Part shown: piece after piece, positions 8,441 to 13,356 of the stretch
Numbering within the stretch: position 1 is the first letter of the stretch
Layout of the letters: each line of letters begins with the position of its first letter
NCBI GenBank assembly: GCA_050122535.1
Contig: JASFIT010000044.1
Location: forward strand, 1-17,609
Reading direction: 5' to 3'
Length of the DNA: 17,609 nt
Source: JASFEQ01 sp050122535
GTDB taxonomy: Bacteria; Desulfobacterota; DSM-4660; Desulfatiglandales; HGW-15
Notes under the pieces: model-generated
Told to the model about the DNA's origin: nothing
The model's input: only the letters and a program-made list of their open reading frames with translations
Databases searched by the model: none
Program-made: the position numbers and the translations under genes

Positions 8441-9183
8441 CAGCGTTGTTTCCTTCTTCTCATTTTTCTCGCCTTCTCTTTCCATCCCTTTTGCCGCTTG
8501 CCCTTGGCACGGCGAGACCGATCGGGATCCCGGTCTAAATCCAGAACAAAGGTGCCAGCCTCAAAATCAGCTCTACCCGCCAGTTTTTTCTCTCTTTTTC
8601 TCTCAGGAATCTTTATGTCCTCTTTGGACACGGGGGGGCCGTTGATAAAACTGGCAGGAATCTGATCGGTTAGGTAAAGGTTGCCAAATGGATATAGGGA
8701 AATTCCCGCCTCCCGTGCGGAGGCGGCCATAATCTCCAGCAACACGGGCTTTTGATCTCGACGCCGCCCGATTCTCGCGGCCATCTCTTGATCCGGTGAA
8801 AGGACAAGGTATCTCCCCTCTGCGGCGGTTAACCCCTTTTCCATGACAACCGGGTGGGCCCTTCTCCTCACGGCAACAAATAGGATTTTGGGTGGGGACT
8901 GAGATGGATTCTCAAGGTCGAGAAGCCAGCGTCTATCCGAGGCCCTAATGCGATCTTCTTCTGGTTGGAAAAGGGCTCGGTCCTTTCCTAACAGGACCTC
9001 ATTGATGTGACCCTTTCTCACATAGCCCCACCCTGGCTCCTCATGAACAGCCCAAAGAAATTCCTTGTATGTCACAAAGCCTTCACTGTCTGGCACGAGA
9101 CCGAATTCGTCCGGTTTATGCCCCAGAATATAGAGCATAAAGCGGGCCAGGTTATGGGTCTTTATCTGGTTTCTTTTAGACAC
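8440..9183 (-). CDS. divergent RNA 2'-phosphotransferase (Tpt1/KptA family) with basic tail
   Basis: Resembles Tpt1/KptA enzymes, which remove an internal RNA 2'-phosphate using NAD+. The N-terminal part (residues about 8-85) has the KptA winged-helix pattern: NLARFMLYILGHKPDEFGL, GFVTYKEFL, then RIRAS at 78-82. The second part (about 98-182) has EKGLTAAEGRYLVLS, KPVLLEI and YLTDQIPASFI, matching the ADP-ribosyltransferase-like half. Two expected signatures are changed: the LLRH motif reads ILGH (19-22), losing the catalytic-type Arg, and the usual HGT motif region reads FVAV (102-105). The last ~55 residues are a Lys/Arg-rich tail not usual for the family. The start is a GTG at 9183 with AAGG about 9 bases upstream; no better start is visible. 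It overlaps the downstream acyl-CoA synthetase by one base, indicating an operon. Activity may be altered or lost; family membership is likely but activity is uncertain. Confidence 0.75.
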   Translation of the reverse strand: MSKRNQIKTHNLARFMLYILGHKPDEFGLVPDSEGFVTYKEFLWAVHEEPGWGYVRKGHINEVLLGKDRALFQPEEDRIRASDRRWLLDLENPSQSPPKILFVAVRRRAHPVVMEKGLTAAEGRYLVLSPDQEMAARIGRRRDQKPVLLEIMAASAREAGISLYPFGNLYLTDQIPASFINGPPVSKEDIKIPERKREKKLAGRADFEAGTFVLDLDRDPDRSRRAKGKRQKGWKEKARKMRRRKQR

Positions 9184-9274
9184 TTCTGCGACCTTTTACA
9201 CGCCACCTCCCTAATCTCTTGGTGACGTTCAAAAGCCTTAGCACAATCTCTTAAAGCAGCAAATTATAGTAGGA

Positions 9275-9496
9275 TAGTCGATTCTCCGGCTATGCCAATC
9301 TCCTCAAGGTGATATCTATTGTGCTCATAGCCGGTGGTCTGATCTTTGAGGCTTTAAGAAAGCGTTTGCAAAAAAAGAACGGGACATCCTGCGATTATTT
9401 CAAGGGCGTAAAGCCTCAAAGATCAGGCCACTGCAAAGTTTGGGTGGAATTGTTTCCGAGATATCACCTTTTGGAGACCGGCATAGCCTCCGACTA
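9275..9496. repeat. long imperfect inverted repeat in the hgcB-kptA gap
   Basis: Nested inverted segments share one axis. The innermost arms are 23 bases with 22 matching (9334-9356 with 9409-9431, around a 52-base loop). Outside them are perfect 12-base arms (aaggtgatatct, 9306-9317, with 9459-9470), then TCTCC/GGAGA and GGCTATGCC/GGCATAGCC (9288-9296 with 9480-9488), then TAGTCG/CGACTA (9275-9280 with 9491-9496). The 9184-9570 gap has no credible gene. Its length and layout suggest a MITE-type element or a large structured RNA in the hgcB downstream region. Confidence 0.75.
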
Positions 9497-9570
9497 AACA
9501 ACAACAAATGCCAACAGTCTTGAACGTTACTCATGTTTTGTATCCGCGTCTGCCTTCTTCAGAGTAGATA

Positions 9571-9924
9571 CTAACAACAGCTAGCCTTTTTGGAAATTTC
9601 TTCTGGAGAGCTTGGCTCAGTCCCAGCAGGGTTTTCCGGCGACTCAATAATACAGCAACAGGAATCGCCCTTTCTACCCAATGCTGTATTGATGACCGCG
9701 GCGGCACAACCCACCCCAGGCCTTACATGAATTGCATCGGAAGGACAATTCATAGAACATGCCCCGCATTCTATACATGCGTCCCGGTCTAGGATCACGG
9801 CTGTGCCATTGTTCAGACCAAAGACAGCATGAGGGCAGACGAGGAGACACATGCCACATCCCACACACTTCTCCGGCTGCATACCCAATGTTACCACATC
9901 CTTGAGATAGATCATTCGAGCCAT
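9571..9924 (-). CDS. hgcB: HgcB, 2x[4Fe-4S] ferredoxin for mercury methylation
   Basis: Electron carrier that is thought to reduce the corrinoid cofactor of HgcA and to take part in Hg(II) transfer; both proteins are needed for mercury methylation. The 117-aa protein has two full CxxCxxCxxxC motifs (Cys20/23/26/30 and Cys50/53/56/60), then GVGC with Cys73, the extra conserved cysteine of HgcB, and a C-terminal Cys-Cys pair (116-117), also an HgcB hallmark. The protein is longer than the ~95-aa form I know: a Cys triplet (89-91) and an acidic, Pro-rich stretch lie between Cys73 and the terminal pair. The start ATG at 9924 has AAGGAG 8 bases upstream, and only 12 bases separate it from the hgcA stop, so the two are cotranscribed. 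Ordinary ferredoxins lack Cys73 and the Cys tail, which supports HgcB specifically. Confidence 0.95.
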   Translation of the reverse strand: MARMIYLKDVVTLGMQPEKCVGCGMCLLVCPHAVFGLNNGTAVILDRDACIECGACSMNCPSDAIHVRPGVGCAAAVINTALGRKGDSCCCIIESPENPAGTEPSSPEEISKKASCC

Positions 9925-9936
9925 GAGTCCAACTCC

Positions 9937-10998
9937 TTATGCCATGATCAGGGCGCTAACCCATAATGCGAGGCCCACGAAACCGGTTCCAATCTCCAGG
10001 GGCAGTGCCCAGCGCATCTCTTTCTTCACGCCGGAAAGAGAGGTGTAAGTGGTGGCGCCTGTAAAATTCATGGCCAAATAGGCCGTGGCAGCCAGAACCA
10101 GGAGACACCAAGCCAGAGTCTCCAAGCGGGCCTCCCAAGATACCAGAGTACCCCACCGTGAGGCCAAGAGCACTGCCGCTGCGAGCAGTCCTATGACAAG
10201 GCCTTTAAAGGAGAAGGCACGCCCGGGAAGCCAGGGAAGCAACAAAGGTGTAAGGACTGCTCCAGCCATGATTGCGGCAAGGAGGGCTGGGATAGAGAAA
10301 AGGCCATAACTCAAAATGTTCTCCCAGAATCCTCCAGGTCCCAGAAAACCGCTAATGATAAGCATTACAGGAATAATGATAACGACCGCCTTTAGGGCCT
10401 CCACCAGCTCCACCGGGATGAGCACCACCCTTTCCCCGGTCGTAAAGGTCTTGAGTCTCATTTCTGGGGCAGCCTTCAATCCAGCCTCGATGAAGGCGGG
10501 CAGATCTGTAGCCCTAATGGGACCATATATGACTTTGAAGCCCGAAAGCTTCTTTACCTCATGTGCCGCAATCCCAGGGCCGGACAGTTGAGGCAGGATC
10601 AAATTCCTGTGGCTGACAACACGGCCCAGATCACTGGACTCAATACGCTTTACCAGTTCTGATGTCCCAAAGGACCTCTTTCCCGCGGCACACCAGACGT
10701 TAATGCCTTGGGTGTCCAGAACGAGGAGCCAAGCGTTGAGCCCCGGAAGGGCCTGGCGCAGTCGGTCGAAACTCATCTTGTAATTGGCCGTGACCAGAAC
10801 CGGGGAGTCGTCATTGGGAGAGCCCAATGCATAAAGACCAGGTTCTACGGTGTAGCGCATTCGTCCAATTCCCCAACGAACCTTGATGCTTCCCAACCGA
10901 TCGGCCCAGCCGAGGAAGGATGAGATCTGGGGAATCTCTCCCAAAGGAGTCTTTACGGAGCCGGTGACAAAAGGCTGATCCAAGCTAGGTGGGCCCAA
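9937..10998 (-). CDS. hgcA: HgcA, membrane corrinoid protein for mercury methylation
   Basis: Carries the methylcobamide that donates a methyl group to Hg(II). The N-terminal corrinoid-binding domain is related to the CFeSP/CdhD family and has the HgcA signature NVWCAAGK at residues 100-107. Cys103 is expected to be the lower axial cobalt ligand, equivalent to Cys93 of the Desulfovibrio ND132 protein. Flanking segments also fit HgcA: PFVTGSVKTPLGEIPQ, VRWGIGRMRYTVEPGLYALG, VLVTANYKMSFDRLR, VVSHRNLILPQL. The C-terminal third has about five membrane segments (from about residue 203 to the end), the HgcA membrane domain. With the TTG start at 10998 the protein is 353 aa; AAGGAGG lies 10 bases upstream. 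The frame stays open further upstream through a single UGA to an ATG at 11109, so the true start may lie there if the UGA is read as selenocysteine (separate entries). It lies between marR and hgcB on the same strand. Confidence 0.96.
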   Translation of the reverse strand: MGPPSLDQPFVTGSVKTPLGEIPQISSFLGWADRLGSIKVRWGIGRMRYTVEPGLYALGSPNDDSPVLVTANYKMSFDRLRQALPGLNAWLLVLDTQGINVWCAAGKRSFGTSELVKRIESSDLGRVVSHRNLILPQLSGPGIAAHEVKKLSGFKVIYGPIRATDLPAFIEAGLKAAPEMRLKTFTTGERVVLIPVELVEALKAVVIIIPVMLIISGFLGPGGFWENILSYGLFSIPALLAAIMAGAVLTPLLLPWLPGRAFSFKGLVIGLLAAAVLLASRWGTLVSWEARLETLAWCLLVLAATAYLAMNFTGATTYTSLSGVKKEMRWALPLEIGTGFVGLALWVSALIMA

Positions 10999-11030
10999 CT
11001 GGGCCTCTCCTCCTTGAGGTCAGCAGCTTG
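10981..11030 (-). promoter_or_regulatory. SECIS-like stem-loop directly after the in-frame UGA of hgcA
   Basis: On the minus strand, GGCCC (11005-11001) pairs with GGGCC (10996-10992) around the loop AGUU (11000-10997). Below this AGG pairs with CCT, and CAAGCT (11030-11025) pairs with AGCTTG (10986-10981) at the base, with the UGA in the 5' bulge. The apical loop starts 20 nt after the UGA, the upper stem is 5 bp and G is the second loop base. These values fall within the published bacterial SECIS pattern (loop 16-37 nt after UGA, stem of at least 4 bp, G in the first two loop positions). The same hairpin would bury the alternative TTG start. Confidence 0.5.
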
Positions 11031-11109
11031 TGTCAAGTGTGGGCAAGGTGTTCAACTCGGCGCCCTCAGTTTTCTCTATCGTAATCCTTTTATCGTCCAC
11101 GAAAATCAT
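10999..11109 (-). other. candidate selenocysteine-containing N-terminal extension of hgcA, or 29-aa leader ORF
   Basis: An ATG at 11109 opens 29 codons (beginning MIFVDDKRITIEKTEG, ending TLDTSC) that end in TGC-TGA, with the UGA at 11022-11020. Past the UGA the frame continues with no other stop (PQGGEAQ) straight into the hgcA frame at 10998. The ATG is 14 bases after the marR stop, with GGAGGAG immediately upstream; a GTG at 11100 would have better spacing. If UGA is decoded as Sec, HgcA would be 390 aa with a Cys29-Sec30 pair. If not, this is a short upstream ORF or leader peptide and hgcA starts at the TTG. The sequence alone does not settle it. Confidence 0.5.
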
Positions 11110-11123
11110 CTCCTCCAAGGCTG

Positions 11124-11588
11124 TTACACGCGACAGGGACCCGCAGAGCAGGCATTCCACATGGCTTGCAAAAAGATTTTTACGCCCTGATAGACTTCAG
11201 CCCGCTTTTTCTCTGGGATTCCAGTCTGAATCACATCCACGAATCTTGAAATACAAGCCCAAACCCTTTTCCGTACAGATTCTCCCTGCTTCGTTAAAGC
11301 CAGGTTAATGGCTCGGGAGTCTTGATTGGATTTTAGCCGGCGGACGAGCCCCTGTTTGACCAAGGGACTGACCAGGCGGGTTGTGGTGCTCTTATCCACA
11401 GAAAGTATTTTGTGAAGCTCTGAGAGTCTCAATTGTCCCTTTTCTGCAACGAGATCAAGGATGAAAAACTGTGAAAAGGTGAGATCTTCACAAAAGACCG
11501 CTTCCTGCTGGCAGCACCGAACGGCTCGGGACAAGTCTGATAGCAGTGAGAACATCTCGCGGTTACTGTGAGGAAGTTTCTCGTGCAT
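11124..11588 (-). CDS. MarR family transcriptional regulator, cysteine-rich, upstream of hgcAB
   Basis: DNA-binding repressor-type protein of 154 aa, normal for MarR. The winged helix-turn-helix is clear: LRLSELHKILSVDKSTTTRLV (about 53-73) with recognition helix, then the wing NQDSRAINLALTKQG (88-102). It holds six cysteines (25, 26, 33, 112, 147, 152); the CCQQEAVFC cluster at the N-terminal helix and CSAGPC at the C-terminus look suited to thiol or metal(loid) sensing, which is inference. I chose the ATG at 11588; a TTG at 11603 extends the frame but lies inside the operator. No Shine-Dalgarno is visible, and the predicted transcript would start at or next to the ATG, suggesting a leaderless message. 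Its stop is 14 bases before the upstream ATG of hgcA, so it probably heads a marR-hgcA-hgcB operon. The ligand is unknown. Confidence 0.9.
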   Translation of the reverse strand: MHEKLPHSNREMFSLLSDLSRAVRCCQQEAVFCEDLTFSQFFILDLVAEKGQLRLSELHKILSVDKSTTTRLVSPLVKQGLVRRLKSNQDSRAINLALTKQGESVRKRVWACISRFVDVIQTGIPEKKRAEVYQGVKIFLQAMWNACSAGPCRV

Positions 11589-11606
11589 AGTTGTAGCATA
11601 CAACTA
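11588..11606. promoter_or_regulatory. MarR-type operator palindrome
   Basis: A perfect inverted repeat, TAGTTGTA-GCA-TACAACTA: 8-base arms with a 3-base centre. The TTGTA-N3-TACAA core is the kind of site MarR/OhrR family dimers bind. It covers the -10 hexamer and touches the first base of the marR start codon, so bound protein would block transcription of marR and probably hgcAB. Confidence 0.8.
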
Positions 11607-11622
11607 ATACATCCTTTGTCAA
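11595..11622 (-). promoter_or_regulatory. sigma70-type promoter for marR-hgcA-hgcB
   Basis: On the minus strand, -35 TTGACA (11622-11617) is followed by a 16-base spacer and -10 TATGCT (11600-11595). The -10 lies wholly inside the palindromic operator. Transcription should start about 6-8 bases later, at the ATG at 11588. Confidence 0.65.
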
Positions 11623-11820
11623 GGAAAAAGTTTGAAAAATGGACTTCAAAGGGAAGCAGATAGGTTAGAGTTAATTTATTGTATAACCCCGATTTTGACA
11701 TTGAAACAAGGGACAGGAAAATAATATTTTGATATAGTGAAGAAGGTAAGGGTGAGCGTCGACGGTAAAGCGTAATCGATGTGACGAAGTCTATGCGGGC
11801 TATTAAGAGGGAGATATCTT

Positions 11821-12555
11821 ATGAAGATCCGTTGTCCTGTGTGCAACACGGCCTATGCTATCCCGGAGGAGAAGCTCTCTAAGCCGTTGGTTAAGGCCGT
11901 TTGTAAACAATGCAGCACAAAGATGATCATTGACCGCGACTCCAAGAGTGTAAAAGCGGTCTCCGCGGCCAACTCTCAAATTTCAGAGGAGACCACGGAA
12001 CTGGAGTCATCCCCCAGACTTTCAGGAAGTGTTTCTACGGAACCGAGAGCTCCGGAGAAAGAACCTTCCCATTCCCCGCCTTCTAAAATCCCAGACTCAG
12101 TTATGAGTATGTCACCCAAATACCCGAAGCACAGGGATGCCCTGATCATAGGCGTTGTAGTAGGCGTTGTTGTAATCGTCTTGGCTGCTGGGTATTTCCT
12201 GTTCGGGCGCACACAGACGGCTTTTCGTGAATTTACGCAGAACCCCATCAATTACCTGACAAGATTCATTAACGAATATGAGACATACAAGGTTTGTGAG
12301 TCCTATCTGCGCCGTAATAAAAAGTTGTTTCACAGGCTTGGACGAGATCTGAGGTTTACCGTCGTCAAAGAGGAAATCAGGGTCCTGAGAGGGGAGAAAA
12401 CAGCGAAGCTCATCATCAAAGCCAAGGGGAGTGCCGGTACCCAGAATGTGCTCTTCCAGCTCAAGAAACGCCAAGGAAGGTGGCTTATCTCATGGGTGGG
12501 GTTAGAACTCCCAGATGGCAAATATGAGACGCTCTACCCAAAACGGAGATCATAA
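11821..12555 (+). CDS. MJ0042-type zinc-ribbon membrane protein of unknown function
   Basis: 244 aa. The N-terminus is an MJ0042-type zinc ribbon: CPVC at 5-8 and CKQC at 28-31, with the typical YAIPEEKLS stretch between. A Ser/Glu/Pro-rich linker (about 40-105) leads to one membrane segment at about 107-128 (ALIIGVVVGVVVIVLAAGYF). The C-terminal ~115 residues (about 130-244) are soluble and not recognised; with an N-in topology the ribbon is cytoplasmic and this part is outside. This layout is common in Desulfobacterota and Myxococcota proteins, mostly of unknown role. The ATG at 11821 has a strong AGAGGGAG site 7 bases upstream. The gene is divergent from marR-hgcAB and its promoter must lie in the 217-base gap between them. 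Confidence 0.8.
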   Translation: MKIRCPVCNTAYAIPEEKLSKPLVKAVCKQCSTKMIIDRDSKSVKAVSAANSQISEETTELESSPRLSGSVSTEPRAPEKEPSHSPPSKIPDSVMSMSPKYPKHRDALIIGVVVGVVVIVLAAGYFLFGRTQTAFREFTQNPINYLTRFINEYETYKVCESYLRRNKKLFHRLGRDLRFTVVKEEIRVLRGEKTAKLIIKAKGSAGTQNVLFQLKKRQGRWLISWVGLELPDGKYETLYPKRRS

Positions 12556-12666
12556 GAACCCCTCCCCAGAACGTCCTTCTGAGTGCCCTGAGCCTTAGAT
12601 CAGAGGCTCTCGGCAATAAGTCCATAGACCTTTGGGCGAGGAGAGTAGGTGTGAGGATCCCTTCGG

Positions 12667-12706
12667 CTGAGCCGTTCGGCCTTGAGCTCACGGCCGAACG
12701 GCTCAG
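12667..12706. repeat. perfect 15-bp hairpin in the intergenic region
   Basis: Left arm ctgagccgttcggcc (12667-12681) and right arm ggccgaacggctcag (12692-12706) match perfectly around a 10-base loop. No T-run follows on either strand, so it is not a standard intrinsic terminator; it may be a REP-type repeat or an RNA stabiliser. A weak second inverted repeat (gagcct/aggctc, 12590-12609) lies upstream. The rest of 12556-12839 shows nothing I recognise. Confidence 0.75.
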
Positions 12707-12839
12707 GGCCAAAGACACCGCAAGGCCTCGGTCCAGTCACCCGGCTCAAGAGCCCAAGACCGAACCGTTGAGCCTGCAGGGCTCGCAGCAGGCAAGGGGA
12801 GGAGATAATGTGAGGGTGAAAAGACAGGAAGACAATACG

Positions 12840-13295
12840 ATGCCAAATAAGATTTCAGCGGAGAGGGCAGCCTTTTTGGCTCAGGACTACAGTCGCGGAT
12901 TCATAAAGTACTGCCAGTTTGAAGGGGAAGTTATGGAGAGGGGTTGTTTCCAATCTAGAGTGGAGATTGAGGATCATCATCGGCAACAGGATGGTTTTAT
13001 CCATGCAGGTCTTATGGCCACCATGGCAGATCATACAGCAGGGTACGCTGCCTTCAGTACTGTACCTGGAGAATTTCGGATTTTGACCATTGAGTTCAAA
13101 ATCAATTTCTTGAAGCCCGCTTTTGGAGACTCCCTTGTTTGCCACTCAAAGGTGATTAGAGAGGGAAATCAGATCATCATATCAGAATCAGAGGTCTTTG
13201 ATGTGAGGGGGAAGAATAAGACACCCGTAGCCAAGGCCCTTGTCACCCTAATGGCCGTGCATCACGAGAAATTGCTTTCCGCCCGCCAAAGATAG
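12840..13295 (+). CDS. PaaI-type hotdog-fold thioesterase
   Basis: Likely hydrolyses an acyl-CoA (often aryl- or medium-chain) to free acid and CoA; substrate not predictable. The 151-aa chain has the hotdog core motif FIHAGLMATMADHTAGYAA (53-71), corresponding to the HGG...D pattern of PaaI proteins (His55, Gly57, Asp64). The following strands ILTIEFKINFLKPA and the late AKALVTLMAV fit the fold. I chose the ATG at 12840, with AGGAAG 8 bases upstream, because it gives the usual family length. A GTG at 12810 has a stronger site (AGGGGAGGAG, 5 bases) and would add 10 residues. The frame is open back to 12651 only across the hairpin region. The next gene follows after 61 bases on the same strand. 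Confidence 0.88.
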   Translation: MPNKISAERAAFLAQDYSRGFIKYCQFEGEVMERGCFQSRVEIEDHHRQQDGFIHAGLMATMADHTAGYAAFSTVPGEFRILTIEFKINFLKPAFGDSLVCHSKVIREGNQIIISESEVFDVRGKNKTPVAKALVTLMAVHHEKLLSARQR

Positions 13296-13356
13296 TTGCT
13301 TAGACTTGAAACCCCCAAGATAACTTGAAGAAGCAATTGAGGAGACCTAACGGCGA

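Noticed and set aside
9309..9497. Open frame of 62 codons on the plus strand between hgcB and the kptA-like gene
   Set aside because: Lies entirely within the long inverted repeat, has no ribosome-binding site and no family resemblance.
11589..11603. TTG start for marR at 11603
   Set aside because: It lies upstream of the predicted transcription start and inside the operator; the ATG at 11588 fits better.
11695..11738. Possible promoter for the zinc-ribbon gene (TTGACA at 11695, TATAGT at 11733)
   Set aside because: The two boxes are 32 bases apart and do not form one promoter; neither pairs with a good partner at 16-18 bases.
12808..12813. ATG directly followed by TGA after a strong AGGGGAGGAG site
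   Set aside because: A start-stop minimal ORF is possible, but the overlapping GTG at 12810 or chance explains it equally well.
12651..12839. N-terminal extension of the thioesterase frame by 63 codons
   Set aside because: Runs through the 15-bp hairpin, reads as Arg/Pro-rich non-homologous sequence, and a good ribosome-binding site precedes the ATG at 12840.
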